A stretch of DNA of 64,000 bases from Myxocyprinus asiaticus (Eukaryota > Chordata > Actinopteri > Cypriniformes > Catostomidae): contig NC_059372.1 in NCBI RefSeq assembly GCF_019703515.2, forward strand, positions 11,703,492 through 11,767,491. The letters run 5' to 3'. The position numbers and the translations under genes are program-made. The notes under the pieces are model-generated. The model was not told the DNA's origin, did no database searches, and saw nothing but the letters and a program-made list of their open reading frames with translations. Positions 35,400-48,686 of this stretch are shown here, in pieces (within the stretch, counting starts at the first letter, position 1; every line of letters begins with the position of its first letter).

Positions 35400-38300
35400 A
35401 TTGAGTCTCACAGCCTTGTCATTCCCATCAAAAATTAAAGATGGCATAACTGTGAATAATTTCCATTTGCTGCCATTCATGTACACAGGTATCCTGAATT
35501 CCAAAGAGCATCTTGTGTGCTTCAATGGAAACAAGGAAATATGACCTTTTGTTCAAAGATGTTTACATTGTCAATGTCACACATTTGCTTATTTGATTAG
35601 TGTCCTAGGAATTCCTTTTACACCACATTTTTTGTCAGGTTTAAATTAGATTTTGAATCAGATTTTTATTCAAGGCCAGCAGTTACTTCAGGAAGTGCTG
35701 GGCTTGAAAACAATTATATTTTGTGATGTAATGTTTTGTTAATTATTTGTGTCTGGCCAATTTGCCGTGGACATGTTTCTTTCAAGATGTATTCTAAATA
35801 TACAAAGCATATTTAGTCCAAATATAACCCCTCCTTCAAATGCTTTTTCCACCACAACAGCAGTGACAGGGATGTGATCCATCCGGCACAGTCCACTTGT
35901 CTTTTAATGGCTTTTTCTGATGGCTTGCTGTTCACAGGTAATGACATCTGTGTGTTTACTGCGCTGACTGGCTCAAGCTTGCTGCAGGCTGAATGAGTAC
36001 CTGAGGGGTGGCTGTATGTCATGGTAGGGCAGTTTATGAGAAGGGATGGTTAACAAACAGCAGTGAGGGCCAAATTCTAGGTCCTGACCTTTGGAATCGA
36101 GCAGTTCTGAAGCCTGAGGAGAGAGCCAGCCAAACAGGAAGCAAATGCATGCTCCCTATTCACCAAAACAGAAGAGTTCTCTTAATGCCAGCAGAGTTTG
36201 GACAAACAGCTTAAGTTTGGACATTAAATATTGTGTCTACTTACATAACGTCACACTTAATCCAGGTGTATGGACTTCCGGAGCAACCTTCCAGTGAAAG
36301 CACTATAGTTGATGTCCATCAATATCATCAATGCAACATTCAGTTTTTTTTCCCTAGCTGAATTAGTTCTAAACTATGAGGGCAATCAAAATGCCACATG
36401 ACTCAAAACTGGATCAGATCCAGTTTCACTTCATACTTCCTCTCCCATCCTTGTGATGTTAATCATTGTCCCACAGTTACCAGTGTTCTTTCATCACTAA
36501 ACACTTTTATAGGAAGACATAATGTTTGGCTGTAAACATGTCTCTAACAACATGCTTCTACATTTGTATGCCAACAAATCCTGAAACCCACGTGAAACTA
36601 GTTACATCATCCACAGTTCTTAAGTTTTCATGTCTTTAGTAGAAAGACTGAAGGAGAGACAGACAGATAAAGAGACAGAGAAAGACAGGTTTGTGATGTG
36701 AGCTGAGATCTTCTTGTTGTGACACTAAAAGTCATAAAAGGCCTTCAGGTTTTACAATGTCATGTCCAAACGCAGCATCCCCCACGGCTTGTCTTACCCT
36801 CTCTCTTCCTTCTCCTTCCCTCCCTCCCTGCTATATCTCCTTCATTCTGCTTTCATCTGTGCAAAAAGATGAGCTTATATTTACCTCTGAGAAGCACTAT
36901 GAGTACTCTTAAAAAATAACTGACCGGAAGGAATTTATTAGTTTGTGTTCATGTAGGTTTGATTGACTGTGGTCTGAATGTTTTCTAATGCATGTGGTAC
37001 AAAGTGAACAATCTCTGTGCAACTGATGCCATTCCAAGAACTCATCATAAGTACCATTTTAGGCTTGGGGTGCCAAAAGAAGTCATTTTAAAAATCTCCT
37101 GCTTTTTTGAACACTAAGTGTTTCTTACAACAGAGAAATACAACCAGTATAGATGAGAATTTTATTCAATGTTTAAAATCAAGTCTTCAAAAAAGAAGCG
37201 TCCATAAGTGTCAACGTTGTGAAAGTCATTCCATTCTTTAAAGGTGATGTTCTGATTTATCTTGGCCTTTCAAAACAAAAGACTCAGAGGTGACCAATAA
37301 ATCCATATACTGTATACTTTGTTTCCTCAAGCTATTTGTCCACTTGGGGTGTAAAACACTCTATGGAAAGTCCCCCTTGAACCAGAGCTTTGAACATATA
37401 CTGTCCACCATTTATCCTGTCTGTCTGCACTTATGCTAATTATGGCTTGCCTGCTGTGTTTGTGTGCCAGTGTGGGTGTGTCTCTCTTATGGAAAGGCAG
37501 GGGCTAATAATGCCATATTTTTTGAAAAGACAGAAGGCCTCTGGCCATCACTTTCAACATGCATGCCACACAGGCAGTCCCACCCACAGCACTCAGATCT
37601 GCCATTGATGGCCATCCCCTTCACAGTGTTTTACTCTTGGCAGCTGTGTCTTAGCGTGACAGAAAAGTGCAACAAATTACTTCACTACTGCTTCTAGGAG
37701 CAAATGTCAAATATCCCTCCATATTGACCAGAATGGTGCACAGGCACTTACACGAGCGAGGGTATTTCTGTGCAGGGTGTGGATGTCATGTCAGAGAAAG
37801 AAAAATAATGCTTTCCTTTTCTGGATGCCACCCAGGCTTGTGCACAGTACCAGGCAGCTGTCAATAGGATTGATGAGCCCAGCTGGTAAAGATGTGCTTG
37901 GTGTCAGCAGGGCAGCAGATTTTAGCAGGGCCAGAGCACTCACCACATGAGTGAGGTGTGATCTGAAGAGGACATGATGATTTAGAGCACTGCGATCGGG
38001 CAGGTGAGTTGACTGTGCTGCAGATACTTTGTTGGTGAATCAGCCGAAAATAATTTCAAGACAAGGAGGGAGTGTGCAACAGTTAGCAGAGGTCAGGTTG
38101 TGCATTTTTGCATGTGAGTGTGTAAAAGCGAGTGTCTGAAGGAGGGTGGGCAAAGAGAGCGAGAGAAAAAGAAAAAAGAGAAATTACTGGAGGTGCAAAA
38201 GCGCTCCACAGATGTCCAAATAAATGGTAAATCACTGAGAGGACCTGAAGGTGCTCAAATGCTTTTTGTCTGAATGTGTTTGCCAGCCCAGGGGCTGCCG

Positions 38301-39686
38301 AATGATTTAAATGTCTGCAGGAATCCTCGGGCCACTTGCACACTCCACCATCCCCCCTCCATGGATGGCCTGTGCAAACACACACGCACACAGAGCCAAA
38401 ATGGTGCCCATTCACATGCTTCAAGAGATGGCCTCTCTCAGGCTGGGGAATGCTTATCTGTGTGTTGCTTTGCTTATATGCACAAAGTGTCTATTTAGGT
38501 GTGTCCTCATTCCAAGAGCTGTAAAGATGCCATTGGAATCACAGCTCAGAACACTGAATCTAGTTACAGGTGTTCTTTTTAACACAGTTTCCCAGAAGAA
38601 AAATAAAAAAGAAATTTTATGGACAAGCTTGTATGGAGGCCTGGGGAACCAGAAGTAACACAGACCCACAAAACAAGTTAAAACCACAAACCTATGGTCA
38701 CAAACACCACACACAAACACACCAAGAGAGAGATGAATTGAAGGAAAAATTTAAAGCAAGTACAAATCTCTCATATAATTCAAAACATATCAACATTTTC
38801 TTGTAATGTTGGGCAGAAATGAGTATAAATCATCTTGTTTTATAAGGTAAACATTTTCCATTTCTGCACTCTACATAACTAGTTTTTCGCTAGCTAAAGT
38901 GAGGGCCACTCGCTCTCCTTATCCTTCTTTTTACTGCATGGTTGAGAAAGAAAATAAAGCCACAATGAATCTCTCTATATTTTTAACACATACATTTGCA
39001 TTTTAAAGGGCATCGTGATGAGTTCCTATGTAAAGTTACTTTATTGCCATTAATAATTATCAGTGATAAACTGCCTGAACATTAAAAAGAAATACAAATC
39101 TATTCACATTTTTATGGCTAGAAAAATTATAGCATGACATTTGAGAGTCATTGAGCTGCAGCTTACGGGCTTATTTTGGAAAGGCAGAGACATCTCAAAT
39201 GCTTTGGCAGTTTGTAATTTGGATGCGGTTTGGGATGGTTGAGGTAAGATGGCTGCTGCACAGTCCTTTTATTTAACACAAACTCTTAAACACTCAAAGT
39301 TGGGAGTAATATCTTGTTTAATGTCCATAAGTTTACATGAACCATGGATGTATGTATTTAGAGTCTCTTTAGAGACAAAAGAGTATCATTTGCAACATGG
39401 CCTATTTCATTCACAAATGTACATTCAAAACATTCTCATTAAATAGACAAATAAATAGTCTCTTATTATTATAAGTCTATAAAAATATTGTAACCTTTTT
39501 TTTAGGATTTATAAGTTTTAATTTAATAAAATGTTTTCCCCATCAAATTCAATTGAGTAATCCTTAATCAAATTTAATTAATAAAACAAATATATTCAAC
39601 ATAAATATATACAAAATATATTCAAACATAATCTGATGGAAATTTGTTATAAAATGTACATGTAATTCTTAAAAACGGGCTAATAC

Positions 39687-39733
<47 letters not shown>

Positions 39734-39750
39734 CACATATTTGTGCTACA

Positions 39751-39787
<37 letters not shown>

Positions 39788-40855
39788 ATTTTATAACAAC
39801 TGTAAAATAAACTTCTCACAATATATTCTCATAGATTGGCTACACACAATTCAGAATATTTGCAAATGGGCTAAGCACTATGTGGTTTACGAGTGTTTCA
39901 CTGCCCACTGGTGGCATAATTATGTACTGCTGCATGCTGCTTGTGAGACTTCTCTAGCTCTTCCCCCAAATCTCTATAACAGCAGCCTTGACATGCAATT
40001 TTGCTGAGTTGTCACGATGTTTGGTTATCTTTGGCATTGTTTTAGTCGAGAGTTATAATTAAATGACGTTACTTTGCAAGAAAAATGTTCAGCATCTCAA
40101 GGTTAAGGACAACATGACCCTGCATGTCAGAAATCCTTATAAATTACCACGCATTAATCCTTTTTTACACTGTTTACGTGTGCGTTTTAGACATTAAGTT
40201 AATTATTATGTCACAGTTTATTTAAAGAAAGCAAATAAAAAATTATATCGTAGAGAAGTGATGAAACAGATAGGCCTAGGCTATTAATTAGGATATTTGC
40301 TGTATTAACTTATTAAATCCATAATAATGGCAAAGAGGATGAAAATGATGAGACACTTTTAGGGGCTATAGGGAATTTCGTGCCGTGACAGATTACTTCA
40401 CTACGTCTTAAAAATAATACATTAAATAAATGAATGGAAAAGATGGAAATATACAGACATATAAAGAGTTTGCTACTAAATTGACATTTTTCTACAAAGT
40501 TTCATTCTTATTTGTTGTTGTGTGGTATGAACCCTAATTTATGCGGAATCCTTAGTTTGGTGCATGATTAACCATTATTTGTGTGCTGTCTAATGGCCTA
40601 ATATCAAGCAACAGAACAATAAAATCACACCCTGAACAGTCTCATAAAGCGTTTGTATTTTTTTTACTTTCAAATACAATCTCTTAGATTTTCATAGTTC
40701 CACATCTCGATTTACTCGGCATGCCTGTTAAAATATTTAGACGTTTGATTTCAGATCGATCTGCAATTCTCTTGTGAGACCATAGGTGGTAGCACAACAC
40801 CTGAGACAACTTGCTCGACATGAGTAATTTGCACTTTCCTCACGACTGACTAGCC
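35400..40855. other. Intergenic, no gene recognised
   Basis: About 5.5 kb with no supported exon or mobile element. Simple repeats at 39687-39736 ((TA)n(CA)n) and 39750-39783 ((AAT)n) are the only clear features. Patches around 37400-37870 and 38250-38460 are more GC-rich with several overlapping open frames in different frames. This looks like composition rather than coding, though they could be regulatory. Confidence 0.45.
39687..39783. repeat. (TA)n(CA)n and (AAT)n microsatellites
   Basis: Short TA then about 18 CA units (39687-39736), followed by about 11 AAT units (39750-39783). Confidence 0.93.
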
Positions 40856-40860
40856 TCAAC

Positions 40861-43313
40861 TTAAAGGAACAGTTCACCCAGAAATTAAAATGCTCTCATC
40901 ATTTACTTGCTCTGTTGGTTCATACATTGCAAGTGAGTGGGTACCTACATTTTGAAGCTGCAAAAAGTACATAAAGGCAGCATAAAAGTAATCAATAAGA
41001 CTCCGGTGGTTAAATCCATGTTTTCAGAAGCGATATGATAGGTGTGGGTGAGAAACAGGTCAATATTTAAGTCTTTCTGTTCACTATAAATTCTCCTCCC
41101 TGCCTGGTAGGTGGTGATATGCACAAATAATGTGAATCGCCAAAAACAAAAGAATGTGAAAGTTAAAGTGAAAGTGGACTTTTATTGTAAATAAGTACTT
41201 AAATACTAAAAAATTGTTACTCACCCACACCTATCATACTGGATCTCTTCTGAAGATACAGATTTAACCACTGGAGTCTTATGGATTACTTTTATGCTGC
41301 CTTTATGTCCTTTTGGAGCTTTAAACTTGTGGTCCCCATTCACTTGTATTGTATGGACCTACAGAGCTGAAATATTCTTCTAAAAATATTTGTTTCAGCA
41401 GAAGAAAGAAAGTCACACATCTGGAATGGCATGAGGATGAGTAAATGATGAGAGAATTCTAAATTTTGAAATGAACATTCTTTCATTATTTACTCATCTC
41501 ATGTTGTTCCAAACCAATATGACTTTCTATTATCTGTTGAACACAAAAGTAGATGTTAGGCAGTATGTACAGTGGATATAAAAAGTCTACACACCCCTGT
41601 TAAAACAACAGGTTGTTGTGATGTAAAAAATTAAAGATAACTCATATCAGAATTTTTGCACCTTTAAATGTAAAAATTACAACATATGCAATGCCAAATT
41701 TAAATGCTCAGAGAAAACCAAAGTGACATTTCAGAGAAAAAAATAAATAAACTTAGAATAACCTAACTGCATAAATGTGAACATCTTTGAACTAATACTT
41801 AGTTGAAGCACCCTTTGATTTTATTACAGCAATCAGTCTGTTTGGATAAGAGTCTATTAGCTTGCACATTTTGACATGGGAATATTTCCCCACTCTTCTT
41901 TGCAAAAACGTTTCAGATCTGTCAAATTGCGAGGGCATCTTCTGTGGACGGCCCTCTTCAGGTCCCCCCACAGATTTTCTATAGGATTCAGGTCTGGGCT
42001 CTGGCTGGGCCATTTCAAAACATTAATCTCTTTTTGCTGAAGCCATTCTTTTGTTGATTTGGATGTGTGCTTTGGATCATTGTCATGCTGAAAGAGCTCT
42101 TAATTTTCAGCTTTCTAGCAGACACCAGAAGGTTCTGTGTCAGAATTGACTAGTACTTGGAGCTATTCACGATTCCCTCCACCTTCACTAAAGCCCCAGT
42201 TCCAGCTGAAGAAAAGCAGCCCCAAAGCATGATGCTGCCACCTCCATGCTTCACCGTGGGTATGGTGTACTTTTGCCGATGTGCTGTGTTGTTTTTGCGT
42301 TAAACATACCTTTTATAATTTTAGGCAAAAAGTTAAATCTTGGTCTCATCAGACCATAACACATTTTTTCACATGATTATTGGATGTTTTTTTTATTCAG
42401 AAAAGGCTTGGTCTTGCCACCCTGCCCCATAGCCCAGACAGATGAAGAATAGGGGAGATAGTTGTCACATGTAGGGAGCAACCAGTACTTGCCAGAAAGA
42501 GCTTCAGCTCCTTTAATGTTGCTGTAGGCCTCTTGGCAGCTTCCTTGACCAGTTTTCTCTTTGTTTTCATAAATCAATTTTGGAGGGACATCCTATTCTT
42601 GATAATGTCACTGTTGTGCCATACTTTCTCCACTTGTTGATGACTGTCTTCACTGTGTTTCATGGTATATCTAATGCCTTGGAAATTTTTTGTAGCCCTC
42701 ACCTGAGGGACACCTTTCAACAATGAGATTCCATTGATGCTTTGTAAGCTCTTTGTGGCCAATGGCTCTTGTAGTAGTATACAACCAAGATGTCAGAAAA
42801 ATACTACAAGAACAGCTTGTACTTCAGGTGAAGATAGGTGTGTACTATTTCACATGAGTTTGATGATTGGTTGATTCTGAACACAGCCACATACCCAATT
42901 ATAAAAGGGTGTGCACACTTATGCAGTTAAGATATTCTAAGTTTTTTATTTTTATTTTTTTTTTCTCTGAAATGTGTCACTTTGGTTTTCAGAGGCATTG
43001 CATAGGTTGTAATTTTTACATTAAAGGTGCAAAAAGTCTGATATGATTTATCTTTGTTTAATTTTTTACATCACAAAAACCTGCTGTTTTAACAGGGGTG
43101 TGTAGACTTTTTATATCCACTGTAAGTCTCAGTCACCATTCGCTTGCATTGCATCTGTTTTCTATATAACAAAAGTGAGTAGTGACTGAGACTGAACATT
43201 CTGCGTAACATCTCATATTGTGTTCCACGAAAGAAAGTAACTGAGGTTTGAAACAACATGAGGATGAGTAAATGACAACAGAAATTAAAATTTAGGCCGA
43301 ACTATCCTTTTAA
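40861..43313. mobile_element. Foldback (palindromic) MITE complex with TTAA ends
   Basis: The left end reads TTAAAGGAACAGTTCACCC and the far right end AACTATCCTTTTAA, with CTCATCATTTACT-type text just inside both. Within 40985-41060 and 41220-41310 a second inverted pair is clear: GACTCCGGTGGTTAAATCC against TTTAACCACTGGAGTC, and ATAGGTGTGGGTGAG against CTCACCCACACCTAT. A junction near 41478 suggests two related foldback units. These are members of the very common cyprinid palindromic repeat family. A Tc1-like element interrupts the right unit at 41570. Confidence 0.7.
41570..43122 (-). mobile_element. Tc1-like transposon, near full length, with decayed transposase
   Basis: The 1553-bp element has near-perfect inverted ends (CAGTGGATATAAAAAGTCTA and its complement) flanked by TA at 41568-41569 and 43123-43124. 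The transposase is on the minus strand. Near 41792-42013 the frames read [20 protein letters not shown], then [20 protein letters not shown], matching the C-terminal part of Tc1-family transposases. Around 42170-42260 the complement encodes a [18 protein letters not shown] segment. The rest is scattered over frames broken by stops, so it is not functional. Its length is close to that of an intact Tc1 element, implying relatively little deletion. Confidence 0.88.
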
Positions 43314-46300
43314 ACAATGTCAGATTCTCACCACATAATTGAGAGGTACTGTATATTTCTGTTATACCTCTCAGGATTATCGCTGGTTATTGATGTCATT
43401 TACAAAATTTTTTGCAATAGTACCATAGAACTTCAACTACCACCCTTTGGACAGTTTTAAGTTCTTTCCTCATGCCGACCACAACATTGTTGAATAAATG
43501 TATTTGCCTCTACTATTTTAAGGCTCAAAATGGTGTAAAATGTCTCTTGGTGTCTTTTAGGTGTGTGTCAGTATATTTTGGAGGGGCACTCAGAACGACA
43601 TCACTCATTGTGTAAGCGCTCTGGAGCTTATTCAAATGAATTAACAAATTACCTTAAATTAAAAATTGTGCAACAGATCGGACAATTAAGGCATTCATCA
43701 AGTTAATGAGAAATGTGGTTCCTCTATCTTAAAGGCCTTCTCCTCTATTCACTGAGTACTGAGTAGAGATAAATGCAAACAGCGGGGAACAGGAAACACT
43801 AGTATGATAAGAGTGCCTAGGTGCTTTGTACTCTGCCTCTATGAATCTGCATTACTAAATCAGATCATGCCGTTAAAATATAGTGGCAATAAATGAACAT
43901 GTAATCCTGAGCCCCATCACAAGTCGTCGTATCACCATGCTGTAACGGGATGTATAATAAATTGTACCTCAGAGAAAATATTCTTTCTTCCACACACACA
44001 CACTTCCTCCCACACAGAAATCTCCCTCAGACATGTCAACCCAGTGGATGCGGTTTAGGAATAAAGCAAAGAGGGGCAACAGAAAAAAATCGATGGAACA
44101 AGTACAGAAACAAATCACAGTGGTGCTGAGGATAATGAATGAATAGATGAGGGAAGGATGAGATCCAAGAGAGAGGAGAAAATGGGTAAAGAAAAGGAGG
44201 TAGGGTGCAAATAAGGTGAAAGGAAGAGAATGAGCAAAACTATGAAGTGGGAGATAGAGGGGAGATGATGAGAGAGAGTGTGTAGGAGTGTGTGAAAGAC
44301 TGAGAGACTGTAGAGGAGATTTATGCTAGTTGTATAATCCCCCACACCCACCACCACCACCACCCTCCCATATCTCCAACTCCACCTCAGGCACCGGTCT
44401 GCCCTCCCCAGGTCTTCTGCTCCACACACACACACTTTCTCCCCTACCCGCCCACACCGGAGCCCGTGATTAAGATTCTGGAGGGATACGACTGCAGCAC
44501 TTTGCAAATGGAAGACTAGACATAATTTCCCTAAAATGCTGTTTTTTATCACCGATTTCCCCTCCACCAGCCTCCCACCGCACGATTGATAGCTGATGGC
44601 ACCTCTGACAACTTAACGTTTTTATGACCAGATTTATGGGATATCTGCTCCTGCCTTTTTATAGCTAAAACTCTGTAAAAATGCTTATTTCTGTGATAAG
44701 GAGAGGGAGGGCGAGCATGTCTGTGTATGTGCAGCTGAAAGAACGTGTATTTGTCAGTGAGGAACAGTGCCTCTGCATTGCAGGGTGAGGTGTTCCCTCA
44801 AGCTCTGAGCTCCACTGAGCCTGAACTAGAACATTCTCTGAGGTGGTCAAGCTGCAGCTCTCTGACAATGGTGGGGTGCGTTCTGAACTAAGGCATTCTT
44901 TTTGTTTAAAGGGAGGGACTATTTCACCAAAATATCACTGAAATGAATTGGCCGCTGGCTCGAACTGACTTTGATTTTGCTCAAATAAATCATTTTTACA
45001 TTTATTGGACCTCTCCGGGAGATTTGTAGTTCAATCAACATAGTTTTATAGTTATATTTAGAGAATTCAGATTTGTACCGAAATACTGCCTTTTGAATAT
45101 GGAATAGTTTCCCTATAAATATATCTATTTGAGTGTCATCTTCTGTTCTGCAGTCCTTTGTGATTCTTGAACAGCCATTGCACTCTTCTACCATTCCATA
45201 CATAACAGCATTATTTTTGATTAATATGTGCAATAGTATTAATTTGATATCTAACCATGAAACTGTCTCTTTTCAACCTATTATGGTTTCATCACTGTAT
45301 TTCTTTTCCTGTTATTGTAAGTCATAACAATTGAAGTTTGTTTTTAATTGCGTATTTTAGTATTCTTCATTAGTAAAAATATCATCAAAAAAACACATAT
45401 TACCTAAATGTGGCATTCATTTGGCCACTCTTTATGTCGTGACAATTCATTTGATGAAATGTTAGATTTGACTGTAAACACGGCCGACATTAAGTGTAGA
45501 GTTTATGTGGCTAAATTTTTATGTGCTCAGTGTTTATGTCTCCATGGCAAACTGCTCTTTTTATGTGTTCGTGGAACCAACATTTCTTCCTGAATTGGCA
45601 AGGTATTGTTTATGTGTTGGCAGTGCCATATGGAACACACCGCTGGAGAATTTCCTTTTCGGCTACAAATCATGCGTGTGTGTAAGCGTGTCTGTGCTTA
45701 GTTAAAAAATATGTTTTTGTCAGATCTTTATGAATGCAGATGTCCACATATATTTGTTTATATTATACCAGTGTGCTGAAATGCCTGGTGCTGCAGAGTG
45801 AGGTAAACATAGTAGCAGTGTTAGATTTACTGTCAGTTCTGCAGTATATGTTCCTTTCTCTCTCTGTATTCTTTCTGTCTTCTACCAATATCTCTTGTTA
45901 TCACATTTTAATTTCAGTTCTTTCAACTGTCCCTTGCATGCATCTACTTCTCCTCATATCTTACTTTTCTCCTCTTTTCTTCCATCTCATCTAGTACCTC
46001 ACTTTTCTGCAGTGCAGTTTAAGTGTACCTCTGTGTAGAATGAGGTTTTCTTACTTCATCATAGCCACAAATCATATATTGAAAATTCACAGAGGAATGA
46101 CGTTCAGTCATTTATTTTCCACAGGACTCAGACATTTAAAGCTCTCAAGAGCAGCTCTAAGGTTAGGAACACCCACATACCCAAAACCAGTTGGATTTGA
46201 TGTTAAATACTCGAATAAATGCAGAATCAACCCTCTCCCCCTAGGCTCAAACTCCCTGAATTTTTCTATCACACTTTTTTCCGTTCTGGTTGTCTGTAGA

Positions 46301-46513
46301 GGTGGTGTGAATTTTACAAGAAGGAATCTGAAAACGGAAAATGTGTGCTTCAAAAGTGCCCAAACCCAACGTTCTTCCTTATGCAGTAAAAAGTGTTAAT
46401 GTCTTCCAGAGCAAAGCTCTCAACACTGATGCTGTACACGATGATCACTGTTTTGTTGCTGACCTGAGAGGTTAACAGTGCGTGGAACTACAATCATGTT
46501 ATTATACAATTTT
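43314..46513. other. Intergenic, no gene recognised
   Basis: No exons or mobile elements were recognised. The stretch 44090-44460 is purine-rich on the plus strand with short CCACC and CACA runs. The 150-residue minus-strand frame there is a low-complexity product of that bias. Confidence 0.45.
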
Positions 46514-47201
46514 CCAACCTGGTCTCATGACAAGCCATAATAATAGTACAAGATGGCAAAATTGTAAGAAATCATACGAGTTGGCTTGTACCAAAACATA
46601 TGACTTTTTCACCCATAGGGAAAAAGAAAAAAACAAAAATCATTATTACGATTGTTACAAGTTTTCCTGGGTTTAACCCCTAAACCAAACGTAGCAATAA
46701 ATTCTAATACCATTCCCAAACCCTAAACCTAACCATGATTTCAATAGAAAAATGCACTGTTGTGTACCATGGAAGAAAGAGAATCAAGTGTTCAAAGGAT
46801 TTCTCCTAAGTTTACTCCTGAACCTAAACCCCAAACCTAACCATGATTTTAATAGGAAAATACTTTTTATGTTCCTTGGAAGAAAAAAAAATTCAGGGTT
46901 TGGAATCAGTCGAGGGAAGCGTGTTACAGGTTATTGACATCGAGTACATCTGCTATTTGTAATACCTAAATAAAAATGGAATGAGTAACCAAATTTGTTC
47001 ACTGATGTTTCCTTTCTTAAAGTAAAAGGTTGGATAGGAGGCTAGCTAGCTAAAATTTGATGCCTATTTTGTATAGATTTAATATTCTGTTGTTGATTGG
47101 TTGGTCTCTAAACAAAGAAAAGTCAAAGCCAAGTCGTACGATATCTAACAAATTTGCCATCTCGTATGAATTATTACAAGTTGTCATGAGACTATGTTGC
47201 C
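46514..47201. mobile_element. MITE, 688 bp, GGTCTCATGACAA ends
   Basis: The left end reads CCAACCTGGTCTCATGACAA and the right end TTGTCATGAGACTATGTTGC. Inside both, AAGATGGCAAAATTG on the left pairs with CAAATTTGCCATCTC on the right, so the inverted repeat extends for about 54 bases with scattered mismatches. CCAAACCCTAAACCTAACC text occurs twice internally (46718 and 46823). No coding capacity. Confidence 0.8.
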
Positions 47202-47816
47202 ATTATCATGACCTAGGTGTGCATCTGAACATGTGTTTGCAGAAGTGTTTGAAAGTCATTAGCTGGAACATCAGTGTAAACAGGATAACACTATGCAGGT
47301 GTGCATTTGTTAACATGTGTGTGAAACATATCTGTTTGTCTTTATTTAGGCACACAATCATTGTTTATGCAGCTTTGTGTGTGTTCTCTGTACATTTAGT
47401 ATTTCTGTAATTGGGCCCTGCTGATTACCTGGCTCCCATTAGGAACCCTGCTGACTAGTGTCTGGTGCAGAACACGGCTCTGAATTTTTCTCGCAGTTTG
47501 ACCAAGGCATCTAGAAATGTATCCAGCCTCCATGCTCACTCTTAAATCTAACTACTCTAATTGTCCTTGATAACTGAACAAATATATTTTAATAATGCCG
47601 TGATGAACAGGAGTGCTGTTTGTTCCCGAGATGATTGCTGCTTTTCTACATAGAAGGGCATTATTCTGCAGTGAAATGTGCCCAGATTTCCACATTTCCA
47701 AAATTAGAAAGGAACATATTAAGCAAGCAGGAGTTGGGTGAGGCTTTTGGTGTATATGCATGAGTCCCTGTATATTCTATACTTCACAATCATACATACT
47801 GTATCATTAAATAGTA

Positions 47817-48680
47817 CACTGATCAGCCACAACATTAAAACCACCTGCCTAATATAGTGTAGGTTCCCCTCGTGCTGCCAAAACAGTGCCAATCTGCATC
47901 TCAGAATAACATTCTGAGATGCTTTTCCTCTCACCACAATTGTACACTGCGGTTATCTGAGTTACCATAGACTTTGTCAGTTCGAACCAGTCTGGCCATT
48001 CTCGGCTGACCTCTCTCATCAACAAGGCATTTCCATCCACAGAACTGCCTCTCACTGGATGTTTTTTGTTTTTGGCACTATTCGGAGTAAATTCTAGAGA
48101 CTGCTGTGTGTGAAAATCCCAGGAGATCAGCAGTTACAGAAATACTCAAACCAGCCCATCTGGCACCAATAATCATGCCACGGTTCAAATCACTGAGACC
48201 ACATTTTTTCCCCCATTCTGATGGCTGATGTGAACATTAACTGAAGCTCCTGACCCATATCTGTATGATTTTATGTACTGCACTGCTGCCACACGATTGG
48301 CTGTTTAGATAATCGCATGGATGATTGTTGGTGCCTGACAGGCTGGTTTGAGTATTTCTGTAACTGCTGATCTCCTGGGATTTTCACACACAACAGTCTC
48401 TAGTATTTACTCAGAATGGTGACAAAAACAAAAAACATCCAGTGAGCGGCAGTTCTGCGGATGGAAACGCCTTGTTGATGAGAGGGGTCGACGGAGAATG
48501 GCCAGACTGGTTCGAACTGACAAAGTCTACAATAACTCAGATAACCACTCTTTACAATTGTGGTGAGAAGAAAAGCATCTCAGAATGCTATTCTGTGATG
48601 TGGGTTGGCGCTGCTTTGGCAGCACGAGGGGGACCAACACAATATTAGGCAGGTGGTTTTAATGTTGTGGCTGATCGGTG
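47817..48680. mobile_element. Palindromic Tc1-derived element
   Basis: The ends are CACTGATCAGCCACAAC and GTTGTGGCTGATCGGTG. The left arm (47817-48179) and right arm (48323-48680) are inverted copies of the N-terminal transposase segment of the Tc1 family seen at 16836, separated by a unique loop of about 140 bases. Each arm carries CAGTGAGCGGCAGTTCTG / complement and the LLGFSRTT-coding region. TA precedes the left end (47815-47816); the right neighbour reads CATA, perhaps a mutated TA. Open frames in the arms are out of frame with the transposase. Confidence 0.9.
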
Positions 48681-48686
48681 CATATA

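Noticed and set aside
38083..38806. Cluster of overlapping frames of 62-115 residues
   Set aside because: Several frames on both strands are open at once because of composition; no splice-framed exon or homology was recognised.
44115..44567. 150-residue minus-strand frame
   Set aside because: Low-complexity Ser/Leu/His sequence from a purine-rich plus strand; no family recognised.
47849..48648. Two similar 68-residue proteins on opposite strands
   Set aside because: They are the two arms of the palindromic Tc1-derived element, read out of the transposase frame, which explains their likeness.
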